A stretch of 64,000 nucleotides of DNA from Eubacterium brachy ATCC 33089. Its GTDB lineage: Bacteria; Bacillota; Clostridia; Peptostreptococcales; Anaerovoracaceae. Below, one piece after another: positions 40,587 to 50,024 of this stretch. The position numbers and the translations under genes were made by a program. Under the pieces are notes generated by a model. It did not search any database and had not been told where the DNA came from. It saw nothing but the letters and a program-made list of their open reading frames with translations. The number at the start of each line of letters is the position of its first letter. Position 1 is the stretch's first letter. The DNA lies in NCBI GenBank assembly GCA_000488855.1, contig KI535274.1, forward strand, positions 22,836 to 86,835. Reading direction: 5' to 3'.

Positions 40587-40808
40587 CTACTTTTCGAGGT
40601 TTTGTCCTTTTCCCTCACTGTAAGTTATGTAGTCTTCTGCTATTTCTTCTGCTGCTATGGACACCGGTTGTTTTTTTGCAACATCTTCATTTTCTATGAA
40701 AGACGGCATTCCGTCTACGATTTCTCTTGCCCTCTTCGCTGCCAAAACAACCAAGGTATATCTGCTATTTGCTTTTTTTCTGATTTCATTTATAGATGGG
40801 TATAGCAT
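40587..40808 (-). CDS. rpoZ: DNA-directed RNA polymerase subunit omega
   Basis: A 73-residue omega subunit that helps fold beta'. Core motif SRYTLVVLAAKRAREI; the N-terminus is MLYPSINEIRKKAN. ATG 40808 overlaps the gmk stop as TGATG, the usual coupled gmk-rpoZ arrangement. Confidence 0.93.
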   Translation of the reverse strand: MLYPSINEIRKKANSRYTLVVLAAKRAREIVDGMPSFIENEDVAKKQPVSIAAEEIAEDYITYSEGKGQNLEK

Positions 40809-41425
40809 CAAATTTCCTCCTCAAAGTTTTTAATTATTTTCTCAATAGCTTTATCATCTGTCAATTTCAGGTGTTCCGCCGTTATTATAGATTTTACGTG
40901 ATTTAATGCAAGCTCCAAGTCATCGTTCAAAACGATGTAGTCGTATTCGGTTGAACTCCTTATCTCACCTATGGCTTCACCCAATCTCTTTGCGATTTTA
41001 TCCTCATCTTCCGTAGCTCTATTTACGATTCTATTTCTCAATTCTTTCATGGAAGGTGGCAGTATGAATATTAAAATAGCCTCTTCAAATCGCTCTTTAA
41101 CTTGCAAAGCTCCTTGGGTGTCGATTTCCAAAACCACGTCTATTCCATCGTTCAAGGCCTCCATGACCATCTCTTTCGGCGTTCCGTAATAATTATCAAA
41201 CACCCTGGCATATTCTAAAAAACTATCCGATTTTATCCCTTTTTCAAATTCTTCTCGGCTTACAAAATAATAATTTTTTCCTTCCACTTCGCCTTTTCTC
41301 GGACTTCTGGTAGTCATTGAAACAGAAAATCGCAAGTTATCCAAGTCCTCAAGCAATCTTTTACAAACGGTTCCTTTTCCGGCTCCCGAAGGTCCGGAAA
41401 TGACCAATAATTTTCCTCTACACAT
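40808..41425 (-). CDS. gmk: Guanylate kinase
   Basis: A 205-residue GMP kinase (ATP + GMP to ADP + GDP). P-loop GPSGAGKGTVCKRLL near residues 11-25; GMP-binding TTRSPRKGEVEGKNYYFVS; lid region RNRIVNRATEDEDKIAKRL. AAGGAG precedes ATG 41425. It lies between yicC and rpoZ; the remA gene often found just upstream is missing (gap of 105 nt). Confidence 0.97.
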   Translation of the reverse strand: MCRGKLLVISGPSGAGKGTVCKRLLEDLDNLRFSVSMTTRSPRKGEVEGKNYYFVSREEFEKGIKSDSFLEYARVFDNYYGTPKEMVMEALNDGIDVVLEIDTQGALQVKERFEEAILIFILPPSMKELRNRIVNRATEDEDKIAKRLGEAIGEIRSSTEYDYIVLNDDLELALNHVKSIITAEHLKLTDDKAIEKIIKNFEEEI

Positions 41426-41530
41426 ATTTTCTCCTTCAATGTATTGTAGTTTTCGATTATATCACTTTTAGCGGCTCTTTTCCAGTACGCTTTTCATGTG
41501 ACTGTGAAATGAACCGGATAGTTTCCGGCT

Positions 41531-42412
41531 TCACTCCACATTCTGTATCTGTTCTCTGATTTTTTCAATCTCGCTTTTGATTTCTATTACGCCTTTCGTT
41601 ATATCCAAATTGCTTACTTTTGAACCTATTGTATTGGTTTCTCTGTTTATTTCCTGAATTAAGAAATCCAGCTTTCTGCCCTGTATCTCCTCGCCGTTGA
41701 CTATGTCTTCCAGCTGTATCAAGTGGCTTTCCATTCTTACAATCTCTTCCGTGATATTGGCTTTGTCCGCCCAAAATGCCGCTTCTGTAAGAACTTTCTC
41801 CTCGGGTATCTCGACGATATCCTTCAGCAACTCTCCTATTCTCTCTCTGAGCATTTTCATATAAGTTTCCTGGCTGTTTTCTACTTTTTTCTTCATTTTA
41901 TTCAGATGCCTGGCTACGATTTCCTTTCTATTTAGGATATCTCTTTCCATGCTTGCACCCTCTTTTTCCCGCATTTGATTGAATTTTTCAATCGCTTCCT
42001 CGAGGCATTCCTCCACCTGCATCAAAATTTCACTTTCGTTCTCCGGTTTTGCTGATACGATTATCACTTCCGGCATGCTCAGGACGTCCGAAATGCTCAC
42101 ATCGGATTGAATTGCAAACTCATCTTCTATATACTTAAAATTCTCAATGTATTCTTTCAGGAGACTGTCGTTGATTTTAACGTCGAAATCAGGTTCTTTG
42201 GACGATTCCAACGTCAAGCCGATTTCTATTTTCCCTCTCCTCACTTTCTTTCTCACTTTGGATTTTATGTGTTCTTCTAAAAATGAATACTTTCTGCTGG
42301 TCCTGACACTTATATCACAGTATCTGTGATTTACCGATTTAATTTCTACGGACACATTTCGATTGGCGAATTCCTTTTCAGCTTTGCCGTAGCCTGTCAT
42401 ACTCCTCAACAT
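41531..42412 (-). CDS. YicC/YloC family endoribonuclease
   Basis: A 293-residue YicC-like protein: MLRSMTGYGKAEKEFANRNV, VEIKSVNHRYCDISVR and the C-terminal GRKLDFLIQEINRETNTIG with NLDITKGVIEIKSEIEKIRE. Family members form hexameric RNases that act on small RNAs or mRNA. AGGAGG precedes ATG 42412. It is first in the yicC-gmk-rpoZ unit. Confidence 0.93.
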   Translation of the reverse strand: MLRSMTGYGKAEKEFANRNVSVEIKSVNHRYCDISVRTSRKYSFLEEHIKSKVRKKVRRGKIEIGLTLESSKEPDFDVKINDSLLKEYIENFKYIEDEFAIQSDVSISDVLSMPEVIIVSAKPENESEILMQVEECLEEAIEKFNQMREKEGASMERDILNRKEIVARHLNKMKKKVENSQETYMKMLRERIGELLKDIVEIPEEKVLTEAAFWADKANITEEIVRMESHLIQLEDIVNGEEIQGRKLDFLIQEINRETNTIGSKVSNLDITKGVIEIKSEIEKIREQIQNVE

Positions 42413-42456
42413 AAAATCCTCCTGCTAAATTTTTCAACACACATTCGTCATACATA

Positions 42457-42483
42457 ATAAAAGCTCTGTAAATTTCAGAGCTT
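42457..42483 (-). terminator. Terminator after tRNA-Leu
   Basis: AAGCTCTG / CAGAGCTT stem (42461-42483) with UUUUAUU following on the minus strand. Confidence 0.88.
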
Positions 42484-42497
42484 CTCGATCATATTTG

Positions 42498-42582
42498 TGG
42501 TGCGACCGATGGGATTTGAACCCATACGAGTTGCCTCACTGCCCCCTCAAGACAGCGTGTCTGCCGATTCCACCACGGTCGC
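42498..42582 (-). tRNA. tRNA-Leu (anticodon GAG)
   Basis: A minus-strand class II tRNA of 85 nt including encoded CCA. Acceptor GCGACCG/CGGTCGC, D-arm GGTGGAATCGGCAGAC, anticodon stem-loop CTGTC-TTGAGGG-GGCAG giving GAG, a long variable arm and T-arm GGGTTCAAATCCC. It reads CUU/CUC Leu codons. A hairpin AGCCGGCGTATACCGGCT lies just upstream. Confidence 0.93.
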
Positions 42583-42773
42583 ATAAGCCGGTATACGCCG
42601 GCTGTTCTACCATATCCATCCCCATCTCGGTTAGGATTCACTGTAGAATTAAATTTTAATAAACCTCTCCCGATATATGATGCCCCCGAGGAAATAAAAT
42701 CCTGAGATGATGTGAAAAACACCGTATTTCTTTACTCTGCTCACAATCTCTACACTTCTCGCAAAATCGAATC

Positions 42774-44474
42774 CTATTCCTTATGGGTCTCCACTCTCTT
42801 TTCATAATTGGAGTACCATGTTTCCGCTCCGTTATACGGATTCATAAAATTAGACTTCAATTCACCATTAAACACCGGTGCCTTTACGATACCATAAGTA
42901 GGGTAGCAAATGCAATAGTATGGCAAGTCTTCATGTATATTTTTTTTCAGTTCGTCTAAAACCTTTCTGCTCTCATCTACGGTTTTTCCACTCATGAGCT
43001 CATCTAACAGACCATCAACTTTTCTGTTTGAATATCCCGTAAAGTTATTTTCTCCATCGCTTTTCAATATGCTGCTCATATCCATAGCTCCGTCCAAACT
43101 CAGCCCACCTATGTAAATTGAGTAGTCCCTCGCTCTTAATTTAGACAGAAACACATCTCTTTTCACACTCACTATCTCGGAATTGATACCTATTTCCTTT
43201 AATGCCTTGCTTATTCTTTCCGCTGTTTTTACCCGCCGTTCCTTGTCCTTCTCCACCAAAATTTTCAAAGTGACCTTATTACCGTCTTTATCCTCTATGC
43301 TTCCACTGCTGTTTTTATCCGAGTATCCGGCTTTTTTCAACACATCGTTTGCCCTATCTTTACTGAACGAATACTCCAGTTGATTCGGACTGTTCATGTA
43401 ATCGTGCGGATATATGCTTCTGCTTCCCTTTGCAGAATTATAATAATTCTCTTCAATTATGCTTTCAATATCGGTGCAATACGCAATCGCCTTTCTCATT
43501 TCCACACTTTTGACGGCAGCATCCTTTGTGTTAAATCCGATAAATTCCACGTTGTTACTTCTAAAGTTGTGGATTTTTATACCTCTCTTGTGAATGTTTC
43601 CCGCCCTTTCCGGCGATTTGTCCACCAGTGCCGATATATTACCTGATGCAACCAGATTATCTTTGCTTCCTCCATTTTTCACAATTTTCACATCTATGTT
43701 GCTCTTTGCTTTCACTCCGTAATACTTGTCGTTTACAGTCAGCTTCATTCCCTTCAATTCGTCATACGTACTGCAATGATACAGTCCGCTGCTCCATGGC
43801 ACGAAGTTTTCGGTATCTCGCTTTAACGCATCCACTCCGCTGTATTTGTGCTTCGGTAAAATTGGAAAATGTAAATATGCTAAAGACATATCATATCCGG
43901 AATTAAAATGAACTGTAAACGTTCTGTCACCGCCGCTTCCGTAGGAAATTCGCTTTATCTTTTTAGCTACGCTTCCATACGGTCCATTGTCTCCAATGCT
44001 CTTTATAGCCTTCAGCGTAAAGGCTACATCATCTGCAGAAACGCTTCTGCCATCCTCCCACTGCGCATTTTTTACAGTGATTTTGACTGTCCTACCGGAG
44101 AAACGGTAGCTCTCCACCAAGTCTTCCTTTGGCGTCATATTTTCATCAAAAGTAAACAGGCTGCTATATATGATCTTGCTGAGATAATATGTGTCTTCAT
44201 CTTTTGAAACCAACGGGTTAAACGTCTTTACCGGTGAAATCCCCAGCGCAGCTTTATTCTGTGGATTTTTGGTGATTTTATATTGTCCTATGACATCCTC
44301 AACATCGTCGTTTTTTAAATATCCTCTAAAAGCTATTCCCAATATCATCATAACCCCGAGAGCAACAATCAGATATGTTACCCCCTGTCTCCGGCTTATT
44401 CTGCTCAACCCGCCTTTTAAACTGAATTTACCGACTTTCTTCTTTAAGCCTCTAATTCCTTTCCTTTTTCTCAT
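42774..44474 (-). CDS. Membrane-anchored peptide/nickel-type ABC substrate-binding protein
   Basis: A 566-residue SBP_bac_5 family protein (DppA/OppA-like): GISPVKTFNPLVSKDEDTYY, AQWEDGRSVSADDVAFTLKA and FVPWSSGLYHCSTY match the fold. It has no lipobox; it starts with a very basic cytoplasmic segment (about 32 residues) and one membrane helix (about 34-52), so it is anchored by a signal anchor. The ATG lies inside the coaE 3' end (23-nt overlap) without a clear ribosome binding site. No permease or ATPase genes are nearby. It may use a shared transporter or have another role. Confidence 0.82.
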   Translation of the reverse strand: MRKRKGIRGLKKKVGKFSLKGGLSRISRRQGVTYLIVALGVMMILGIAFRGYLKNDDVEDVIGQYKITKNPQNKAALGISPVKTFNPLVSKDEDTYYLSKIIYSSLFTFDENMTPKEDLVESYRFSGRTVKITVKNAQWEDGRSVSADDVAFTLKAIKSIGDNGPYGSVAKKIKRISYGSGGDRTFTVHFNSGYDMSLAYLHFPILPKHKYSGVDALKRDTENFVPWSSGLYHCSTYDELKGMKLTVNDKYYGVKAKSNIDVKIVKNGGSKDNLVASGNISALVDKSPERAGNIHKRGIKIHNFRSNNVEFIGFNTKDAAVKSVEMRKAIAYCTDIESIIEENYYNSAKGSRSIYPHDYMNSPNQLEYSFSKDRANDVLKKAGYSDKNSSGSIEDKDGNKVTLKILVEKDKERRVKTAERISKALKEIGINSEIVSVKRDVFLSKLRARDYSIYIGGLSLDGAMDMSSILKSDGENNFTGYSNRKVDGLLDELMSGKTVDESRKVLDELKKNIHEDLPYYCICYPTYGIVKAPVFNGELKSNFMNPYNGAETWYSNYEKRVETHKE

Positions 44475-45054
44475 ACTTTTTCAGTAATTTATCTAACTGT
44501 AGATAAAGTGCCTCCTCATTTCCCGAGTTATCTATGACAAAGTCAGCGCGTTTTATCTTTTCTTCATCAGGCATTTGACTTCTGAACTTTGCGATAATCT
44601 CATCTTTTGTTATTTCGTCCCGCTTCTGTAATCTCAGTATCTTCACTCTCTCATCTGCCACCACTAACCAAACTTCTTCACAGAGCTCGTCCATTCCAAC
44701 TTCGAACATCAGCGGAACATCTAAAAAAATTACTTTTTGTGTAGCTTCATTTGCCGCAATTTCACTCAGAACCCTCTTTTTAACCAGATCGTGGGTTATT
44801 TCGTTGAGAATCTTTCTCTTTTCCCGTGAGGCAAATACGATGCTGCCGAGTTTCTTTCTGTCGACAGTTTTATCCGGGTTCAATATTTCCGTTCCAAAGT
44901 ACTCCACCGCTTTAAAATATGCTTCTTCACCTATGTCCAGGAGATTTTTAGCTATTTTATCGGCATCGATTATTTTGAATCCTTTTTTCGTCAGGTAGTT
45001 TGAAATCGTACTCTTGCCGCTTCCGATGCCTCCTGTGATTCCGATGATTTTCAT
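44452..45054 (-). CDS. coaE: Dephospho-CoA kinase
   Basis: A 200-residue enzyme of the last CoA biosynthesis step. P-loop GITGGIGSGKSTISNYL at the N-terminus, DADKIAKNLL, and the LVVADERVKILRLQKRD region. ATG 45054 fits GGGGAG with 7 nt spacing; the preceding GTG does not. It lies 20 nt after polA, a common Firmicutes pairing. Confidence 0.96.
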   Translation of the reverse strand: MKIIGITGGIGSGKSTISNYLTKKGFKIIDADKIAKNLLDIGEEAYFKAVEYFGTEILNPDKTVDRKKLGSIVFASREKRKILNEITHDLVKKRVLSEIAANEATQKVIFLDVPLMFEVGMDELCEEVWLVVADERVKILRLQKRDEITKDEIIAKFRSQMPDEEKIKRADFVIDNSGNEEALYLQLDKLLKKYEKKERN

Positions 45055-45073
45055 CACTCATCTCCCCTTTAAA

Positions 45074-47752
45074 TCATTTCAGCTGCAACCAGTTTTTCCC
45101 TTCGTTAACATCTACGCTCAACTGAACTTTCAGGGCTATAGCCTCTTCCATAGACTTCTTTAAAATCGATTTCACTTCGTCCAATTCGCTCATGTGAGTT
45201 TCTATAATCAGTTCATCATGCACTTGCAATATCAAGTTCGATTTCATTTTTTTCAATTTTTCGTAAACCTTTATCATGGCAAGTTTTATTATGTCAGCTG
45301 CACTTCCCTGTATAGGTGTATTCATCGCCAGGCGTTCTCCCGCTTTTCTAACCATGAAGTTCTTTGCATCGATTTCCTTGATGTATCTCTTTCTGCCCAA
45401 TATGGTTTTTACAAAGTGGTTTTCTCTGCAAAATCTGATTTGTTCATCCATAAACTCCTTGACTTTCCCGTGTTTGTCGAAATAATCGTCAATGTATTTC
45501 TCAGCTTCTTTCCAAGAGATATCCAGATCTTCACTCAGACTAAAAGCCCCCATTCCGTAAATCACTCCGAAGTTTATGGCTTTTGCATTGCTTCTCTGAA
45601 TCGGTGTGACGTCATCGATATTTATTCCCATAACTCTGGCTGCCGTCGATTTGTGAATGTCTTCTCCTTCATTAAATGATTCAATTAAAGCCTCATCTCC
45701 ACTCATATGTGCTAAAACCCTAAGCTCTATTTGCGAGTAATCAGCCCCCACCAACGTGCTTCCTGCTCTCGCTACAAAGGCTTCCCTGATCAACTTTCCA
45801 AATTCATCTCTGATGGGAATGTTTTGCATGTTTGGATTGGAACTGGAAATTCTACCGGTCGTTGTCACCGTTTGATTGAAGTGAGAGTGAATCCTGCCGT
45901 CTTTTCGTATCAGAGGAATCAAGCCGTCCACATATGTCCCTTTCAGTTTGGTCAATTTCCTATACTCCATAATCTTGTCTATTATAGGACTTTCTCCTCT
46001 AATTTTTTCAAGTATTTCGGCATTGGTGGAATATCCCGTTTTAGTTTTCTTTCCCGGAGTCAATCTCATTTTTTCAAATAGGATCACGCCAAGCTGTGAC
46101 GGCGATTTTATGTTGAACTCTTCGCCTGCGATAGCGTATATCTCTCCCGATAAATAATCTATTCTGGTTTCTATCGTGTTCCCGATATTTTTCAGAGTCT
46201 TTCTATCGACCTGCACTCCTATGTATTCCATAAATGCCATCACTTCAATCAATGGAATCTCCAAATTGTAGAACAATTCGGTCAGCTCGGCTTTCTCCAA
46301 TGCATCTCTGTCGTTTTCCATCAAATGCTCTATCAGAGAAAATTGTCTCGAAAGGTTTTCGAGGTCTTTTTTTACAAAGTCGCTATCGACTAAAAACCCT
46401 AGCTGCCCTTCTTCTCTTTCGAGATCCAAGTTTAAATTGTAATCGTCTTTTCCTATTCCATAGATGCTGTAATCATTTGCACTGGAGTTTATCAAGTATT
46501 GAGAAACGGCAGTATCAAATATGATGTTAAAGTTAAAATTGCTCTTTATTCTTTCATCTTCCCTCGGCTCGCTTTCAAATTTATTCATTATCGCTATCAG
46601 CTCGCACTTTATTTGATGACCGAAAATTTCTTTGTTCTCACCGGTTATGATTTCAAATGCTTCATACGTTGCTTCATCGTCTCTAAATACGCCAAAAACT
46701 GTATTTTCAATGAAAAAACCTACCAACGGATTATTTCGCTTCAATTTTTCGTCAGCATCTGAATCTACAGTTTTAATTCCGATTTTCTTCGCATCTTTAA
46801 CAGCTTGTAAAAACTCTTCTTTCCGTATCTCATCCTGCACCAACACGGTTTTGTATTCCTTCAAATCAATTTTCGCATCCGTATATAAGCTGACATCGAT
46901 CTTGCTCAGAAAACTTTTAAACTCAAGTTTCCTGTAAATAGGTATGAGCTTGGTATAATCAGGTTCTTTGACTTCATACTCTGAAATTTCAAATTCCATC
47001 GGCACTTGGCGATTTATTGTCGCAAGGCCCTTACTCATCCTTGCAGAAAGTTCATCAGCCTCGAGCTTTTTCTTGAATTTGACAGGAATTTCATCTATTT
47101 TGTCATATATATTCTCGATGCTCCCGTACTCTCGGATGAGATGAGATGCACCTTTTTCGCCTATTCCTTTTACCCCGGGTATGTTATCCGACGAGTCACC
47201 CAAAATTGCCTTGTAATCTATGAACTCAGTAGGTGTAAATCCATATTCTTCCTCAAAGACTTCCCTCGTATATTTTTTTGAATTTTTCCCTCCTGTTTTC
47301 ACTATGTCAACTGTTGTTTTATCACTTGCCAACTGCAAAGCATCTTTATCTCCAGTTACGATTATCGGCATATATCCTGCTTCCTCCGCCAGTTTTGACA
47401 TGGTTCCCAACAAGTCATCCGCTTCAAATCCCGCTATTTCAAGCATTTTTACGTTCATCGCTGATAATACGTCCTTTAAAATCGGCATCTGCATCGCCAA
47501 TTCGTTATCCATCGGCTTTCTGCCCGCTTTGTACTCTTTGTACGCTTCATGTCTGAACGTAGGTGCTTTCACATCAAAGGTTACTCCGATAAATCCCGGC
47601 TTATACTCCTTTTTAAATTTTGCCAGCATATTAAGGAAGCCGTACACACCTGTAGTATGCAATCCTTCCTTTGTTATCATCGGTGGCTTGATTCCAAAAT
47701 AAGCCCTATTTATTAAACTGTTTCCGTCTATTATTACAAATTTTTTACTCAT
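45074..47752 (-). CDS. polA: DNA polymerase I
   Basis: An 892-residue family A polymerase. The N-terminal 5'-3' exonuclease begins FVIIDGNSLINRAYFGIKPP and has FEADDLLGTM and the ILGDSSDNIPGVKGIGEKGA H3TH. The middle 3'-5' exonuclease domain is degenerate: the expected DTET is IKTVDSD, so proofreading is probably absent, as in Bacillus-type enzymes. Polymerase motifs: A DYSQIELRVLAHMSGD, B RSNAKAINFGVIYGMG, C LQVHDELIIE. It heads polA-coaE-binding protein. The ribosome binding site is weak. Confidence 0.97.
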   Translation of the reverse strand: MSKKFVIIDGNSLINRAYFGIKPPMITKEGLHTTGVYGFLNMLAKFKKEYKPGFIGVTFDVKAPTFRHEAYKEYKAGRKPMDNELAMQMPILKDVLSAMNVKMLEIAGFEADDLLGTMSKLAEEAGYMPIIVTGDKDALQLASDKTTVDIVKTGGKNSKKYTREVFEEEYGFTPTEFIDYKAILGDSSDNIPGVKGIGEKGASHLIREYGSIENIYDKIDEIPVKFKKKLEADELSARMSKGLATINRQVPMEFEISEYEVKEPDYTKLIPIYRKLEFKSFLSKIDVSLYTDAKIDLKEYKTVLVQDEIRKEEFLQAVKDAKKIGIKTVDSDADEKLKRNNPLVGFFIENTVFGVFRDDEATYEAFEIITGENKEIFGHQIKCELIAIMNKFESEPREDERIKSNFNFNIIFDTAVSQYLINSSANDYSIYGIGKDDYNLNLDLEREEGQLGFLVDSDFVKKDLENLSRQFSLIEHLMENDRDALEKAELTELFYNLEIPLIEVMAFMEYIGVQVDRKTLKNIGNTIETRIDYLSGEIYAIAGEEFNIKSPSQLGVILFEKMRLTPGKKTKTGYSTNAEILEKIRGESPIIDKIMEYRKLTKLKGTYVDGLIPLIRKDGRIHSHFNQTVTTTGRISSSNPNMQNIPIRDEFGKLIREAFVARAGSTLVGADYSQIELRVLAHMSGDEALIESFNEGEDIHKSTAARVMGINIDDVTPIQRSNAKAINFGVIYGMGAFSLSEDLDISWKEAEKYIDDYFDKHGKVKEFMDEQIRFCRENHFVKTILGRKRYIKEIDAKNFMVRKAGERLAMNTPIQGSAADIIKLAMIKVYEKLKKMKSNLILQVHDELIIETHMSELDEVKSILKKSMEEAIALKVQLSVDVNEGKNWLQLK

Positions 47753-48007
47753 GGCTTTATTCTAACATATTCTAAAGTAAAACTCTATTGAAAATAGCAA
47801 ATACAACTTCGTTTCGATGTTCTAAATCAAAAAGTCTCACTACTATTTGCGAAAATTTCCTTTCATCATCTTTGGAAGCTGTATTTGTCAGTAACTCAGT
47901 ATATTATATATGCTATATCAAACGCATAGATTCGGCAACATTCTGTGCTTTTTATGTGTTTTTCGGACTTTTCACCTTTCATTTTTCAGTGATAGGCAAT
48001 CCCGTGT

Positions 48008-49711
48008 TCACTTTTTCCTCTTTCTCACTATTCTTCCTATTATCAATATCAAAATGCATATTGCCGCAACGGACAGTATTATTACTTCCTTTGTGATGCT
48101 CCTGTCATCACCGGTCTTTGTCCCCTTGTTTCCGCTTTCAGCTTTTTGTACTTTTGATTTTGCCATACTGCCATTTTTTTCATCCGATGTATTTGCTTTT
48201 TTGTTTTTAATATTAGAGTCGGTTTCTCTTTGTTTGTTTTTATTCTTTTCTCCGTCCTTCTCCTGTGAGTTGTCAGGATTTTTCGGCTGCGGTTCAGGCT
48301 TCGGCTGTGGCTCCGGTTTCGGCTGCGGTTCAGGCTTCGGCTGTGGCTTTTGCTTTGCAACACCTACATTCTTGGGTTCTTTCATATTTTTATAATCCGC
48401 AAAACCGTTGTTTTCAATATCACCTGTCTTAAAAGAGCAATTGTCGAACTCCGCCGTTCCGTTATTTACCACGCGATCATCAAATCTGCAATTTATAAAC
48501 TTAACCTTTGCACCATCTTCTATTACCGCTTTCGCACCTGTATTTCCCCTCTTTATGAAGTCGATGTCTTTTACAGTTATGTTCACGTCCTTTTTGAAAG
48601 TAACCACCGTGTTTTTTCCATAACCTATATCGTTTCTCTTAGGATTTTTAGCTCCGTCCGTTCCGTACCAATGGGTGAATTGCGGTGTGATATCCACATC
48701 ACCGGTTATCGCACTTCTGGATTGATCTATTTTTCTTTTGCCCTGCTTCTCCGCATCTTTAATCGCCTGATCAAAAGTTTTTCTCACGGTTTCATCAAAT
48801 TCGTAAACGTCCTTGTCAACACCTTTTACCACTCTTATTTTAAATTCTTTTATCGCTACATCTTTTTCATTGTTATAATTTAGAGTTTCTCCTCTCAACT
48901 CAACAGTGAATTCGCCATCTCTTCGGGGAGTTCCGTAAACTGACAAAGAATTCCTTTCCCACGATGCCTCAAGTCCTGTATCGGATTCTTTCACTTTTGC
49001 TGAAATTTTTGCAATCTTACTCTCCGAGCCAGAAACTCTAACCCAGTTAAATTGTTTTCGATATTTGCCTACCATCACATCGTTAAATCTATCGTGAGCC
49101 GGCTTAAACGTCAGAGGTTCGTATTTATCCATAGTTTTCGGCTTTGCTATATTCTTCGGTTCTTTAGTCGTACCCTTGTATATCGCTTTGCCGTTATTCT
49201 CAATCTCTCCCGTGACAAATACACAGTTCTCAAAGGTTGCACTACCGTTGTTCACCACCGTGTTGTCGAATTTTGTATTTTTGAAATGAACCGTCGCACC
49301 TCTTTCAATTACGACTTTCGTCCCTTTCTCATAAGGTCTCCCTTTTTTCAGAAAATCTATATTTTCAACTTCTATGTTAACTCCCGATTTAAAGGTTACA
49401 AAAGTCTCTGTGCTGTTGGTTATAAATCTCTTTGCAGGCTTATCTCTCCAATCTTGACCTTTCCAACTTACGTAATTTGGCGTTATGTTGATATCACTAG
49501 TATAGTCCGCATCTGCCTGCATTACTATTTTCTTCTTACCCTCTTTAGTCGCTTTCTCAATGAGAACATCCAGTCTGTATTGATCGTTTACTCCGTACAC
49601 GAGAGTATCTTCGTCTTTTGCAAACACCCGGGCATCGCCACAAACGAGTCCGACTGCCATAAATACAGCTAATATCATCGCTGTCAATGACCTAATCCCA
49701 TTTTGTTTCAT
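48008..49711 (-). CDS. Secreted/cell-surface protein with two homologous modules and C-terminal anchor
   Basis: A 567-residue protein of unknown function. A signal peptide (residues 1 to about 32, AxA site) is followed by module A (about 61-187), a beta-rich middle (about 195-297), module B (about 327-448), a PKPEPQ repeat stretch (about 455-476), a hydrophilic Lys/Asn-rich linker and a C-terminal anchor: KTGDD (531-535), a membrane helix and RKRKK. A and B share DINITP/DVDITP, VTFK..VNI.V..IDF, VVNNG.A.F.NC and EPKN, resembling right-handed beta-helix rungs. The KTGD-helix-basic tail resembles a sortase signal without the LP. AAAGGAG precedes ATG 49711. Confidence 0.85.
   Translation of the reverse strand: MKQNGIRSLTAMILAVFMAVGLVCGDARVFAKDEDTLVYGVNDQYRLDVLIEKATKEGKKKIVMQADADYTSDINITPNYVSWKGQDWRDKPAKRFITNSTETFVTFKSGVNIEVENIDFLKKGRPYEKGTKVVIERGATVHFKNTKFDNTVVNNGSATFENCVFVTGEIENNGKAIYKGTTKEPKNIAKPKTMDKYEPLTFKPAHDRFNDVMVGKYRKQFNWVRVSGSESKIAKISAKVKESDTGLEASWERNSLSVYGTPRRDGEFTVELRGETLNYNNEKDVAIKEFKIRVVKGVDKDVYEFDETVRKTFDQAIKDAEKQGKRKIDQSRSAITGDVDITPQFTHWYGTDGAKNPKRNDIGYGKNTVVTFKKDVNITVKDIDFIKRGNTGAKAVIEDGAKVKFINCRFDDRVVNNGTAEFDNCSFKTGDIENNGFADYKNMKEPKNVGVAKQKPQPKPEPQPKPEPQPKPEPQPKNPDNSQEKDGEKNKNKQRETDSNIKNKKANTSDEKNGSMAKSKVQKAESGNKGTKTGDDRSITKEVIILSVAAICILILIIGRIVRKRKK
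48283..48350. repeat. Short tandem repeat encoding PQPKPE units
   Basis: Near-perfect 18-bp units coding PKPEPQ (minus strand) lie inside the surface protein gene. Such Pro-rich spacers cross the cell wall in Gram-positive surface proteins and can vary in number. Confidence 0.8.
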
Positions 49712-50024
49712 ATTTTCTCCTTTGCATTGCTTTACATCGGTTCCATCTGTTTATTGCCGATTACGGCTTCTAAACCGTCGTCTTTTGCGCGATTAAATCT
49801 AACCTTCGACACACAGCCTAAACTAAAAAACCATCTGTTCGTTATCACTACGTCGATTCTCTTCATTCTACTTTATAACCGATTTGTTGTCAATTTTTTC
49901 ACATTTTTTACTCCTTATTCAACTGTACATATGTTCATATAGTTGATGTTATTCTGCAATTCCCTCTATATGGTGTTGCCGTATTTTCTCATTTAATATA
50001 TAATATTTCAAATGGAGGTAATTT
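49712..50024. other. Divergent intergenic region with plus-strand promoter
   Basis: This 313-bp region separates the surface protein (minus) from the AI-2E family gene (plus). TTGCCG (49976-49981), a 17-nt spacer and TATAAT (49999-50004) form a good plus-strand promoter 20 nt before the transporter start. No gene is seen in the rest. Confidence 0.6.

Noticed and set aside
42489..42722. 77-codon ORF across tRNA-Leu
   Set aside because: It is a shadow of the tRNA and its upstream region.
48283..48350. CRISPR-like short repeats
   Set aside because: The units are contiguous, in frame and encode a Pro-rich spacer; no spacers are present. No CRISPR array was seen anywhere in the window.
48082..48363. 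Ser/Arg-repeat ORF (93 codons) on the minus strand
   Set aside because: It is the other-frame reading of the PKPEPQ-coding repeat in the surface protein gene.
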